DNA from: Chryseobacterium edaphi
GTDB lineage: Bacteria > Bacteroidota > Bacteroidia > Flavobacteriales > Weeksellaceae
DNA length: 64,000 nt
Direction of reading: 5' to 3'
Assembly (NCBI RefSeq): GCF_025628985.1
Contig: NZ_JAOTEM010000001.1
Location: 496,001 to 560,000, forward strand
The position numbers were made by a program, and so were the translations under genes. Below the pieces are notes generated by a model. The model did no database searches, was not told the DNA's origin, and worked only from the letters and a program-made list of their open reading frames with translations. Shown one piece after another: positions 11,335-20,045 of the stretch (positions within the stretch are counted from its first letter, which is position 1; every line of letters starts with the position of its first letter).

Positions 11335-11405
11335 AGGAGCTATTTCCCGCTTTCCGTTGCAATCTTTTTTTTCAAAAAAGGATTTCCACTTCAATCGGGG
11401 CTAGG
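11335..11405 (+). repeat. Dispersed intergenic element, copy 1
   Basis: It begins GGAGCTATTTCCCGCTTTCC and ends CTTCAATCGGGGCTAGG. An internal T-run/A-run hairpin (ATCTTTTTT...AAAAAAGGAT) lies in the middle. Related copies lie at 53500-53619 (same orientation) and 55863-55946 (inverted). It lies between the lipid kinase and the symporter gene and codes for nothing visible. Confidence 0.7.
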
Positions 11406-11488
11406 ATTTTCTTCTTCGTTAGAAAACTTATCAATTTTATTACAAGAATTATTTTACTGATGATTGTACAGCATTTTGCGTGAAGTTT

Positions 11489-11550
11489 GTCATTCCGTAG
11501 GAATCTAAACATCGTAAATAAAAACTTTGCAGAGATTCCTGTGGAATGAC
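11489..11550. repeat. Imperfect inverted repeat, 18-bp arms
   Basis: GTCATTCCGTAGGAATCT (11489-11506) and AGATTCCTGTGGAATGAC (11533-11550) pair at 16 of 18 positions around a 26-nt spacer. Each arm also contains a smaller palindrome (ATTCCgtaGGAAT type). It resembles a transcribable hairpin or a REP-like element just downstream (3') of the symporter gene. Confidence 0.7.
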
Positions 11551-11569
11551 AATTTGAATTAAACAAAGA

Positions 11570-12850
11570 TCAAACTTCCAACTTCTTCTCCACCTCATTC
11601 GGATGATCTAAAGCATATTGTAACTGACCTTTATCTAACTGTTTTTCCCAGTTTGCAACCACTACTGTTGCTACAGAATTCCCTATAACATTGGTCAAAG
11701 CGCGGCATTCACTCATAAATTTATCTATTCCCAAAATCAAAGTCATTCCCGCAATCGGAATTTCAGGAACCACAGCGAGAGTTGCCGCTAAAGTTACAAA
11801 TCCGGCTCCAGTAACTCCTGCAGCACCTTTTGAACTTAACATGGCAACCAGAAGAAGCATCAATTGTTTTTCGATAGAAAGATCAATATTCAAAGCCTGC
11901 GCAATAAAAAGTGAGGCTAAAGTCATGTAAATATTGGTTCCGTCAAGATTAAAAGAATATCCTGTCGGTACCACCAATCCTACAATCGCCTTTGAGCAAC
12001 CTGCTTTTTCAAGCTTTTCCATGATCCCCGGAAGTGCGGATTCTGATGAGCTTGTTCCCAAAACCAAAAGAAGTTCTTCTTTCAGATAATACATCAGTTT
12101 AAAAATATTAAAACCATTGTACCATGCAACTGCTCCTAAAACCAATACAACAAACAGGGCAGAAGTAATGTAAAATGTACCTACCAGAAAAATTAAATTT
12201 AACACAGAACCCAATCCGTATTTTCCTATGGTAAAAGCCATCGCTCCAAATGCGCCAATCGGAGCCAGTTTCATCAGCATATGCACAATTTTGAAAATCG
12301 GTGTCGCCAAATCCTGTAAGAAATCTGTTACTCTTTGGCTTTTTTCTTTTGTTAAAACCAATGCAATTCCCATTAAAATCGCTACCAAAAGTACCTGAAG
12401 AATATTATCACCCACCAATGGACTGAATAAAGTTTCAGGAATAATATTCATCATAAAGCCAGTCAATGTCGTATCATGAGCTTTTTGTTGATATTGTGAA
12501 ACATCGCCTGAAAGTGTTGCCGGATCAATATTTAATCCGGAACCGGGATGTAAAAGATTTCCCACAATTAATCCTATGATTAAAGCCAGTGTGGAAAACG
12601 TGAAAAAGTAAATCATTGCTTTGACGGCAATTCTTCCTACTTTTTTCAGGTCGGTCATGTGTGCAATTCCTAAAGTCAGGGTGATAAAAATCACCGGCGC
12701 GATAATCATTTTCACCAATTTGATGAAACCGTCACCTAAAGGTTTCATTTTCTCACCTAGTTCTGGATAAAATTTTCCTAAAAGAATTCCTGCAATGATC
12801 GCAACAATAACCTGAAAGTAAAGTTGCTGATAGATTTTTTTGGCTTTCAA
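11570..12850 (-). CDS. Dicarboxylate/amino-acid:cation symporter (DAACS family)
   Basis: 426 aa, with the eight-helix plus two-hairpin topology of the GltP/DctA family. The serine-rich hairpin motif [16 protein letters not shown] is present. So is the following [16 protein letters not shown] segment that carries the substrate- and sodium-site residues, and also [14 protein letters not shown] and the C-terminal [16 protein letters not shown] with the conserved Asp and Arg that contact the substrate. It imports glutamate, aspartate or C4-dicarboxylates with H+ or Na+; the exact substrate cannot be decided. It stands alone; the upstream gap holds a 21-bp repeat array. Confidence 0.9.
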   Translation of the reverse strand: MKAKKIYQQLYFQVIVAIIAGILLGKFYPELGEKMKPLGDGFIKLVKMIIAPVIFITLTLGIAHMTDLKKVGRIAVKAMIYFFTFSTLALIIGLIVGNLLHPGSGLNIDPATLSGDVSQYQQKAHDTTLTGFMMNIIPETLFSPLVGDNILQVLLVAILMGIALVLTKEKSQRVTDFLQDLATPIFKIVHMLMKLAPIGAFGAMAFTIGKYGLGSVLNLIFLVGTFYITSALFVVLVLGAVAWYNGFNIFKLMYYLKEELLLVLGTSSSESALPGIMEKLEKAGCSKAIVGLVVPTGYSFNLDGTNIYMTLASLFIAQALNIDLSIEKQLMLLLVAMLSSKGAAGVTGAGFVTLAATLAVVPEIPIAGMTLILGIDKFMSECRALTNVIGNSVATVVVANWEKQLDKGQLQYALDHPNEVEKKLEV

Positions 12851-12914
12851 AGCTTATGTATTTATAATTTGAAAAGTAAGAAAATTACTTGGGAAATAGG
12901 ATGGATGATATGAG

Positions 12915-13103
12915 AAAAATATTCTTTTCGCATGTCAGAATATTGATTTGGGCTGCAAGAATATAGTTTTTGGAGACAAAAATATCCTTTTGGGGTGCAA
13001 GAATATTTATTCATGATGCGAAAGTATTGGTTCAGGAAGCAAGAATATTACTTTAGGAACCGAAAATATTGATTTTGGAAGCAAAAATATTATTTCAATA
13101 AAT
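12915..13103. repeat. Tandem array of nine imperfect 21-bp units
   Basis: Nine consecutive units keep an exact 21-bp period: 12915, 12936, 12957, 12978, 12999, 13020, 13041, 13062 and 13083. Each unit starts with a purine-rich A[AG]AATATT core and, except for the last, ends in a GGAAGC-like block (for example GGAGAC, GGTGC, GGAAGC, GGAACC). No frame is open across it on either strand, so it is not a coding heptad repeat. It fills most of the 307-base gap between the symporter start and the GGT stop, both on the minus strand. Two helical turns per unit would place the A/T tracts on one face of the DNA. Confidence 0.85.
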
Positions 13104-13157
13104 CTTCAAGCTTTTTAAAATTTTGAAGGTTTTGTAACTCTTTCGTTACAAAGAAAA

Positions 13158-14843
13158 TTATTCTACCGCCACAGAATCATCGCCACGACCATCTGCAACG
13201 GCATGAATATTTCCATTATCATCAATCAAAATCATTTCTGTTCTTCCGAGTTGTCCCCATCTTTCGCCTTTATAACCTAGTTTTTCGAGATCTTTGATGG
13301 TAGTTTCTGGGAAATTTTTCTCAAAAGCAACCATTTCAGGTAACCATTGGTGATGGAATTTTGGAGAATTTACAGAAATATTAGCATTCAGTTTAAAATC
13401 AACAACATCTACAATCGACTGGTAAACTGACGTTGGAATCGTAGTTCCGCCCGGAGTTCCGACAATCATGTAAGGTTTTCCATTTTTTAAAACGATGGTC
13501 GGAGTCATTGAGGAAAGCATTCTTTTATTCGGTTGAATAGAATTGGCTTCTCCACCAACGGCTCCAAACATATTGGGAACACCTGGTTTTACAGAGAAAT
13601 CATCCATTTCGTTGTTTAGGAAAAATCCTGCTCCTGAAACGACAACTTTACTTCCGTATAAACCATTTAAAGTAGTTGTTACCGCAGCTGCATTTCCTTC
13701 TTTATCAATTACTGAAATATGCGTGGTTTCTGTTGATTCTTTTGGTTGATTGATCTTTTTTCCGACTTCTGAACTTAGAGTAGCTTTATTAAAACTAAAA
13801 CTTTTCCATCTGTTTTTCAAATATTCGTCGGAAATCAAATAAGCAGTTTTATCCTGAATGAAATCCGGATCTCCCATATATTCTGCTCTGTCTGCGAAAG
13901 CTCTTCTTTCGGCTTCCACCATAATCTGAACGGCTTGAGTTGAATTTTGCTGATATTTTTCTAAATTTTCAAAACCTGACATTTTTAGCATTTGAGCTAA
14001 AAGAATTCCGCCGCTTGATGGCAATGGCATTGATACGATCTGGTTTCCTTTATAATCAAACTCCAGAGCTTTTCTTTCTGCAACTTTATAATTTTTAAGA
14101 TCTTCCAAAGTGATGATTCCGTTTCCCTTTTTCATTTCGGCAACCAGAAGTTCTGCAGTTTTCCCTTCATAAAATCCTTTCAAACCTGATTTTTGAATTA
14201 ATTTTAAAGTTTGTGCCAATTCTTTCTGAACCAAAATGTCTCCGGATTTCCAACCCTCAATTTTCACAAAAGCACTTGACGTTTTATTATATCTCTTAAA
14301 ATATTCTTTGCTTGAATTTAATAATCCGGCTTCCTGTTCGGTAATGGCAAATCCTTTTTCAGCCAGATCAATTGCGGGCTGAATGATTTGATTCATAGGG
14401 AGTTTACAATATTTTAAAGTAGCGAAAAATCCTGCCACACTTCCCGGAATTCCTACTGCTAATCGTCCGTTTTGGGATAAATCTGTATTTGCGTTGCCTT
14501 TTTGGTCCAGATACATATCTCTTGAAGCTTTTTTGGGAGCCGTTTCGCGATAATCGATTGTGAATCTTTCTCCATTATTTTTAACTCCGACTAAAAATCC
14601 GCCACCACCGATGTTTCCGGCTTGAGGATAAACTACTGCTAAAGCGTATTGTGTGGCTACAATTGCGTCATAAGCATTTCCTCCCATTTTTAAAATTTTA
14701 GCACCTGCTTCGCTTGCAAGAGGATGTGCAGAAACCACAACTCCTTTGTTTTTGACTTTGACTTCTTTTACAATATTGATGTCGGTATATTGAGCATTGA
14801 TGAATGATGAAGCTAATGCGATTGTTAATAACAACTTTTTCAT
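13158..14843 (-). CDS. ggt: Gamma-glutamyltransferase (gamma-glutamyltranspeptidase)
   Basis: 561 aa, normal length for a full proenzyme, with a signal peptide (SFINAQYTD) indicating periplasmic or outer location. The autoprocessing site is ETTHISVID; Thr373 would be the new N-terminal nucleophile of the small subunit. Other family marks are NIGGGGFLVG, RETAPKKA (gamma-glutamate-binding Arg), SSMTPTIVLKNGKP and VGTPGGTTIPTSV. It cleaves gamma-glutamyl bonds such as that in glutathione. It stands alone. Confidence 0.95.
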   Translation of the reverse strand: MKKLLLTIALASSFINAQYTDINIVKEVKVKNKGVVVSAHPLASEAGAKILKMGGNAYDAIVATQYALAVVYPQAGNIGGGGFLVGVKNNGERFTIDYRETAPKKASRDMYLDQKGNANTDLSQNGRLAVGIPGSVAGFFATLKYCKLPMNQIIQPAIDLAEKGFAITEQEAGLLNSSKEYFKRYNKTSSAFVKIEGWKSGDILVQKELAQTLKLIQKSGLKGFYEGKTAELLVAEMKKGNGIITLEDLKNYKVAERKALEFDYKGNQIVSMPLPSSGGILLAQMLKMSGFENLEKYQQNSTQAVQIMVEAERRAFADRAEYMGDPDFIQDKTAYLISDEYLKNRWKSFSFNKATLSSEVGKKINQPKESTETTHISVIDKEGNAAAVTTTLNGLYGSKVVVSGAGFFLNNEMDDFSVKPGVPNMFGAVGGEANSIQPNKRMLSSMTPTIVLKNGKPYMIVGTPGGTTIPTSVYQSIVDVVDFKLNANISVNSPKFHHQWLPEMVAFEKNFPETTIKDLEKLGYKGERWGQLGRTEMILIDDNGNIHAVADGRGDDSVAVE

Positions 14844-14940
14844 TTTAATCTGTGTTTTTAGTTGTGTAAAATGTTATGTTAAATTGTTTTTATTTCAAAA
14901 TTAAATTTTTGATGACAAAAATTATATCCGAATTTACAAT

Positions 14941-14976
14941 TTTGTTTTCTTATAGTAGCCAAAATCTCTATTTTTG
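14941..14976 (+). promoter_or_regulatory. Promoter of the threonine dehydrogenase gene
   Basis: TTTG at 14941-14944 and TATTTTTG at 14969-14976 match the Bacteroidota -33/-7 elements with a 24-nt spacer (slightly long). The ATG follows 27 nt after the -7 element. Confidence 0.55.
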
Positions 14977-15003
14977 CTTTTACTCATCTAATAAAATATA
15001 AAA

Positions 15004-15969
15004 ATGGAATCCTTCACGGAAAAAATTCTCATCACAGGAGCTTTAGGTCAGATAGGCACAGAGCTTACCAACAGACTTGTAGAAATTCACGGAGCTGAAA
15101 ATGTAGTTGCTTCCGGACTCGACAGATGGCAAAAAGACCTTACTTCTGCAGGATATTATGAAAGAATGGATGTTACCAATACGCAATTGGTGAGACAAGT
15201 CATTAAAGATTACGATATCACAACCGTTTATCATTTGGCTTCATTGTTGTCGGGAACTTCTGAAAAGCAACCGGTTTTTGCATGGAAACTGAATCTTGAA
15301 CCACTTCTTCATTTTTGTGAAATGGCAAAGGAAGGTTTGCTTAAAAAGATTTTCTGGCCTAGTTCGATTGCTGTTTTCGGGAAAGGAATTCCTAAAAATG
15401 ATGTTGCTCAGGATGTTGTTTTGAATCCGACTACGGTTTACGGAATTTCAAAAATGGCAGGTGAAAAATGGTGTGAATATTATTTTGATAAATATGGAGT
15501 TGATGTAAGAAGTATAAGATATCCCGGATTGATTTCGTGGAAAACTCCTGCAGGTGGAGGAACTACAGATTATGCAGTTGAGATTTTTTACGAAGCAGTA
15601 GAAGAGGGGAAATACACAAGTTTTATATCTGAAGACACAGCGATGCCGATGTTGTATATGGATGATGCAATCAACGCAACATTGAAATTAATGGAAGCTC
15701 CGAAGGAAAGTTTGACGGTTCGTTCATCTTACAATCTAGGTGGAATGTCTTTTACGCCAAAAGAATTGGCAGCAGAAATCAAGAAAGAAATTCCGGAATT
15801 TGAGATCGATTATAAGCCGGATTTCAGACAGGCAATTGCAGATTCGTGGCCGTCATCAATTGATGATTCTATTGCAAAAAAGGATTGGAATCTTTCTTAT
15901 GATTATGGGATTTCTGAAATGTCTAAAGATATGATCAAGAATTTAAAAGTAAAATTAAATAAGAATTAG
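15004..15969 (+). CDS. NAD-dependent epimerase/dehydratase-family protein, SDR-type L-threonine 3-dehydrogenase
   Basis: 321 aa extended short-chain dehydrogenase. The Rossmann motif is ILITGALGQIGTELTNRL near the N-terminus, and the catalytic Tyr-Lys pair appears as TTVYGISKMAGEKW (YxxxK). The segment LDRWQKDLTSAGYYERMDVTN and the RYPGLISWKTPAGGGTTDYA region resemble the SDR-type L-threonine dehydrogenases described from flavobacteria, which oxidise threonine to 2-amino-3-ketobutyrate. A sugar-nucleotide epimerase is less likely, given the GGGTTDYAVE motif. No kbl (ligase) gene is adjacent. It has its own promoter. Confidence 0.8.
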   Translation: MESFTEKILITGALGQIGTELTNRLVEIHGAENVVASGLDRWQKDLTSAGYYERMDVTNTQLVRQVIKDYDITTVYHLASLLSGTSEKQPVFAWKLNLEPLLHFCEMAKEGLLKKIFWPSSIAVFGKGIPKNDVAQDVVLNPTTVYGISKMAGEKWCEYYFDKYGVDVRSIRYPGLISWKTPAGGGTTDYAVEIFYEAVEEGKYTSFISEDTAMPMLYMDDAINATLKLMEAPKESLTVRSSYNLGGMSFTPKELAAEIKKEIPEFEIDYKPDFRQAIADSWPSSIDDSIAKKDWNLSYDYGISEMSKDMIKNLKVKLNKN

Positions 15970-16051
15970 AATATTAAATTTACTTTAATTGAAAATAGTT
16001 TTAACTACTGATAAATAGCAGTTTATGTAATTTATCTAAATTTTAATTTAA

Positions 16052-16804
16052 ATGGTTTTATTGACTTTCAACATTGTGAATATTGACTCCGAAACCCAAA
16101 AAGGGTTTCAGATTTCTAATGATGAAAGGTTGGAAATCACTGATGCCAATACAAAATCGGTTCTGAGAATTTTAGATATTCATGAAGTTAAAGCAAGTTT
16201 TTTTATCGAAATTTCAATCATAGAAAAACTTAAAAATCTGATAAAAGCAATTTCTGCTCAAGGGCATGAAATTGCTTTTTATAATAAAGATTCTTCTGCC
16301 TCACAAATCGAAGTAACTAAAAAAATTACAGAAGAATTTCTTGAAAAACAGATCAAAGGTATTCGTCAAAAGGAATTTAAAATAGACGAAAATGATTTGA
16401 AAATGATGGGCTTCAATTATATCTCGAATATTGATCATGCAGATATTTTGTTTCCATTTAAACGATTGAATAGGAATTCTGAGATTACTGAAGAAAATGG
16501 AATCAGTATTGTTCCGGAAAGTATATCACCTTACAGTCAGCTTCCTTATAATGATTTTGTGTTTCAAGCTTTGCCAATGAAGTACTATCAGAATATGGTT
16601 TTTGAGACTTTAAAAAACGATGATTTTGTTTTGGTTTATCTTGATGTTTGGCAATTCACCGATGTAAAAAAATATAACTTTAAAGTTCCATTTCACAGAA
16701 GCTTTAACTGCGGGAAAAAGATGGAAGATAAGCTTGAAGCTTTCCTAGTTTGGATTAATGAAAAAGAAATGGCAACCTCAAGAATGAAGGATTATATATT
16801 TTGA
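16052..16804 (+). CDS. Polysaccharide deacetylase-like protein, catalytic residues degenerate
   Basis: 250 aa. The layout follows the NodB-type deacetylases of Bacteroidota: a first strand (MVLLTFNIVNIDSE), then KASFFIEISIIEKL and the SAQGHEIAFYN segment. The metal and catalytic residues are altered. The TFD-type motif 1 is TFN (Asn7), and the HxxxH metal motif is His72 followed by Phe76. It is therefore probably not an active deacetylase. There is no signal peptide. The next gene begins within 3 nt, so the two are co-transcribed. Confidence 0.55.
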   Translation: MVLLTFNIVNIDSETQKGFQISNDERLEITDANTKSVLRILDIHEVKASFFIEISIIEKLKNLIKAISAQGHEIAFYNKDSSASQIEVTKKITEEFLEKQIKGIRQKEFKIDENDLKMMGFNYISNIDHADILFPFKRLNRNSEITEENGISIVPESISPYSQLPYNDFVFQALPMKYYQNMVFETLKNDDFVLVYLDVWQFTDVKKYNFKVPFHRSFNCGKKMEDKLEAFLVWINEKEMATSRMKDYIF

Positions 16805-16806
16805 TT

Positions 16807-17430
16807 ATGAAACCAACTTTGCAATTACCACAAACTATAAGATTTCCAAATCAGGATGAAATTCCAATGAGTAATTCTGCAGTTGCAGAGAGATTTGAGG
16901 CAAGTAAAACTGCAAATATAGTTCAAGGTTACACTTTGAATTATAACAATCATAAAGATGCAGATCTACAAGGATTCAATTTTTATTCTGAAATAAATAT
17001 TAATAATTCTAATCTGTGGAATGTTATTTTAGCTTTATCTAAAACACTTCCCGAAGAAGTGTCAGTATTGTTTGGTCATATAGATTCTGATCTCAAATAT
17101 GGCTTTTATAAAAAGAAAAGCATTGTATTGGAATTTTTAGAAAAGTATAAAACTGAAATAACACAGGATGCTTTTATTAATTTTGGACTGATTTACAATG
17201 ATGATGATATTTTGATTGAGATCTTTGTTGATGAAAGTAAGTATATAAAATATTGGGGAAATGACGAAGAGTCATTTCGAAAGATATTAAATGATTTTGG
17301 AATTGCTGAAGTTGACAATCTTGAATTTATTGATGAATTTCCCAAAGTTAGAGAATCTTTAAAGCATTCTAATGAAAATGTGGTTGATTCACATGAACTC
17401 ATTGGAATATTTTTCAAAAAATATCTTTAA
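16807..17430 (+). CDS. Hypothetical protein
   Basis: About 207 aa from ATG 16807. A TTG at 16801 would add two residues and overlap the upstream stop. I do not recognise a family. It is an acidic soluble protein without signal peptide or membrane segment; the C-terminal part is rich in Asp/Glu (for example YNDDDILIEIFVDE). It sits directly behind the degenerate deacetylase-like gene in the same operon. It is convergent with the metallophosphoesterase gene (21 nt between stop codons). Confidence 0.65.
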   Translation: MKPTLQLPQTIRFPNQDEIPMSNSAVAERFEASKTANIVQGYTLNYNNHKDADLQGFNFYSEININNSNLWNVILALSKTLPEEVSVLFGHIDSDLKYGFYKKKSIVLEFLEKYKTEITQDAFINFGLIYNDDDILIEIFVDESKYIKYWGNDEESFRKILNDFGIAEVDNLEFIDEFPKVRESLKHSNENVVDSHELIGIFFKKYL

Positions 17431-17451
17431 TTCAGAAATGTTGATTAGAGT

Positions 17452-18807
17452 TTAAGAAAGCTCCAATAGCGTAATCTCAGGTAAAACTCCAACTCTTCCA
17501 GGATAACCTAAAACCCCGAAACCACGGTTCACATAAAGCAGTTTTCCTTCGCTTTCATACAAATCTGCCCATTTTGGATATCGATATTGTACAGGTGACC
17601 ATTTGATATTTTTTAAATCTAAGCCAAACTGCATTCCGTGAGTGTGACCGGAAAGTGTCAAACTGATATCTGCAGGATGTTTTTTAACCACATAATCAAA
17701 ATGGGTAGGATCGTGGCTCATTAATATTTTTGCAGCATTTTGCGGCACGTTTTCTAATGCTTTGTCGATTTTTCCGAATTGAGGGAAAGGTTTTAGTCCC
17801 CAGTTTTCTACGCCTAAAATGTATAGTTTTTCTCCGTTTCTATCGATTACACGGTTTTCGTTCATCAACATATCGAAACCAGCCTGTTTTTCGTATTCTA
17901 TCAAGGTGTCAAGATTTACTTTTTTAGCATTTGGAGAATCCCATGTTACGTAGTCGCCGTAATCATGGTTTCCTAAAACTGCAAACTTGCCGTCTTTTGC
18001 TTTAATTTTAGAAAAAAGAGGAATGAAAGGTTTGAATTCTTCTGAAACATTATTCACCATATCTCCGGTAAATAATACTAAATCAGGGTTTTGTTCATTA
18101 ATCAGATCAATTGCATGTTCAAGTTTACTCGGATCAGAGAAACTTCCGCTGTGAACATCTGAAATCTGAATGATTTTATATCCTTTGAAACTATTTGGAA
18201 GATTTTTAATTTTTACTTTTACCTGTCTTACTTTATGACGGTATTTTCCAAAGGTAATTCCGTCAATGAATAAAGCTGAAAGTACACCGCCAAGACCTAA
18301 ACCAACCAAGCTTACAAATTTTCTTCTCTCTGGTAAATATGGTCGTTCATTGATAAAGAAATCTTTGTAATAATATATTGAAACAATTACCAACAAAGCA
18401 AGTGATATTTTTCCCTTGGTTGACAATGAAAGTGGTGCTAATGCTAAAAATAAGATGTATGATATTATTGCTATAATTTGCATCATAGAAATTTCGTGAA
18501 AAATAAATTTTCTATAAAATTCTGTTGGTATTCTTATAAAATCTTCAAACAGTAAACCTATGACAATGAAAATTTTAGGTAATATGAAGACCAAAAACAA
18601 CGAAATCATGATTTGCGCTCTCATTGTACTTCTGTCTGATCTTTGAAAATGGGAAACTTCGTAAGCGAAGAATCCGTAAACAGCCAAAGACAAAACGCAA
18701 TAGCCGAGTTTGATCCATGAATTATCAGTTAGAGTTCTGATTGCCTGATAAATATAGACTTCAAGAAACAAGAAGATGGCAGCTATAAATAAAAAATTTC
18801 TTTGCAT
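17452..18807 (-). CDS. Membrane-anchored metallophosphoesterase
   Basis: 451 aa. Residues 1-170 hold about five membrane segments; the C-terminal part is a calcineurin-like phosphoesterase. All five metal-site motifs are visible: IQISDVHSG, FTGDMVNN, VLGNHDYGDY, KILMSHDPTHFDY and LTLSGHTHGMQFG. This is the YkuE/YaeI-like arrangement, associated in some bacteria with UDP-diacylglucosamine or lipid phosphoester cleavage; the substrate here is unknown. The catalytic domain probably faces the periplasm or the membrane surface. It is transcribed separately from the KAS III gene downstream, because a terminator lies just upstream of its start. Confidence 0.85.
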   Translation of the reverse strand: MQRNFLFIAAIFLFLEVYIYQAIRTLTDNSWIKLGYCVLSLAVYGFFAYEVSHFQRSDRSTMRAQIMISLFLVFILPKIFIVIGLLFEDFIRIPTEFYRKFIFHEISMMQIIAIISYILFLALAPLSLSTKGKISLALLVIVSIYYYKDFFINERPYLPERRKFVSLVGLGLGGVLSALFIDGITFGKYRHKVRQVKVKIKNLPNSFKGYKIIQISDVHSGSFSDPSKLEHAIDLINEQNPDLVLFTGDMVNNVSEEFKPFIPLFSKIKAKDGKFAVLGNHDYGDYVTWDSPNAKKVNLDTLIEYEKQAGFDMLMNENRVIDRNGEKLYILGVENWGLKPFPQFGKIDKALENVPQNAAKILMSHDPTHFDYVVKKHPADISLTLSGHTHGMQFGLDLKNIKWSPVQYRYPKWADLYESEGKLLYVNRGFGVLGYPGRVGVLPEITLLELS

Positions 18808-18817
18808 AATGGAGTTT

Positions 18818-18853
18818 TAAAAAAGCACAAAGAAAATTCCTCTGTGCTTTTTA
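18818..18853 (-). terminator. Terminator of the KAS III gene
   Basis: AAAAGCACA and TGTGCTTTT form a 9-bp stem. On the minus strand the stem is followed by a T run, so it terminates transcription coming from 18878. Confidence 0.8.
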
Positions 18854-18877
18854 ATATTTTTTAAATTAATTTAAGTC

Positions 18878-19945
18878 TTAAGGAAATTTATAAACGATCG
18901 CATTGATGTTCATTCCGGCACCTACCGAAGTCATCACAATGTTCCCTTTATCTTTAAACGAATGACCATCCATTTTTCCTTTAATTATTAAATCAAACAT
19001 GGTAGGAATAGTTGCCACAGAAGAATTGCCAAACTCCTGAATCGTCATTGGTGAAATTGCGTGATCGTAATCTTTCACATCGTAAAGCTTATGAAGTCTT
19101 TCTATCATCGCATAATCCATCTTCGCATTGGCTTGATGAATCAGGATTTTGTCAATGTCTTCAATGGAAAGTCCTGCATTATCAATCGTTTCTTTTATTG
19201 CTGTAGGAACATTTTTTAAAGCATATTCGTATATTTTTCTACCCATCATTCTGATGTACAGTTTCTGATCGTCAAAATCTTTATTGATAGAAGGGCCGTT
19301 TCTTAGATATTCTAATTCAGGACCGTTGTCGCAAATTGTATTATGAGAAATAATTCCGACATTTTCTTCATCAGTTGCTGTTACGACAACTGCACCGGCT
19401 CCGTCAGCAAAAATCATTTTATTTCTGTCGTAAGGATCGGTAACGCGGCTCAAAGTTTCTGAGCCAACTACCAAAATAGTTTTTGCTACACCTGCTTTGA
19501 TAAGATTGTTTGCCAAAATCATCGCTTCAACCCAACCAGGACAACCGAAAATCATATCATAAGTGATACATTTTCTATTTTTGATGCCTAAATGATTTTT
19601 TACTCGTCCCGCCATATTCGGCATAAAACTCGCAGCACCATTGGTTCCTACTTCTCCGAAATTACTTGCGTAAATGATGTAATCTAAATCTTCACCGTCA
19701 ACTTTTGCATCTTCAAGAGCAACTTTCGCAGCTTCGTAGCCGATTTTTGAATTTGAAGTGTCATCTTCAATATATCTTCTGTTTTCAATTTCTGTAATTT
19801 CTACAAATTTTGAGATGATTTCTTCTGTTGGCTTGTCTATTTTTTCGCCTTCATCGGTATAGAATTCAGAATTTAGAAAATAATCTCTACCAATAACTCT
19901 GTTAGGAATGTAAGATCCAGAACCAATAATGATCGTATTCGGCAT
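18878..19945 (-). CDS. 3-oxoacyl-ACP synthase III family protein (FabH-like)
   Basis: 355 aa KAS III thiolase-fold enzyme. The active-site Cys is in MIFGCPGWVEA, His in ILIHQANAKMD and Asn in FGNSSVATIPT, a complete Cys-His-Asn triad. It condenses an acyl-CoA or acyl starter with malonyl-ACP. It is a little longer than standard FabH (about 320-335 aa) and stands alone outside a fatty-acid gene cluster, so it may be a second, specialised KAS III. It is transcribed divergently from the ubiE-porT operon, with promoters facing away from each other in the 100-bp gap. Confidence 0.9.
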   Translation of the reverse strand: MPNTIIIGSGSYIPNRVIGRDYFLNSEFYTDEGEKIDKPTEEIISKFVEITEIENRRYIEDDTSNSKIGYEAAKVALEDAKVDGEDLDYIIYASNFGEVGTNGAASFMPNMAGRVKNHLGIKNRKCITYDMIFGCPGWVEAMILANNLIKAGVAKTILVVGSETLSRVTDPYDRNKMIFADGAGAVVVTATDEENVGIISHNTICDNGPELEYLRNGPSINKDFDDQKLYIRMMGRKIYEYALKNVPTAIKETIDNAGLSIEDIDKILIHQANAKMDYAMIERLHKLYDVKDYDHAISPMTIQEFGNSSVATIPTMFDLIIKGKMDGHSFKDKGNIVMTSVGAGMNINAIVYKFP

Positions 19946-19970
19946 TCGTTTAAATGATTTTATAAAGATG

Positions 19971-19978
19971 CAAAGTTA
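19971..19978 (-). promoter_or_regulatory. -7 element of the KAS III gene
   Basis: TAACTTTG on the minus strand is an exact TAnnTTTG match 25 nt before the start codon. Confidence 0.6.
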
Positions 19979-20015
19979 ATAATTAATATTAATAAGAAAG
20001 AATTAAAAATATTAT

Positions 20016-20023
20016 TAAATTTG
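20016..20023 (+). promoter_or_regulatory. -7 element of the ubiE-porT operon
   Basis: TAAATTTG is an exact TAnnTTTG match 22 nt before ATG 20046, divergent from the KAS III promoter 37 bp away. Confidence 0.6.
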
Positions 20024-20045
20024 CAAAAATTGTGCTTTACAATCT

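Noticed and set aside
12915..13103. Possible CRISPR array
   Set aside because: Repeats are contiguous without spacers, 21 bp long and strongly divergent; no cas genes.
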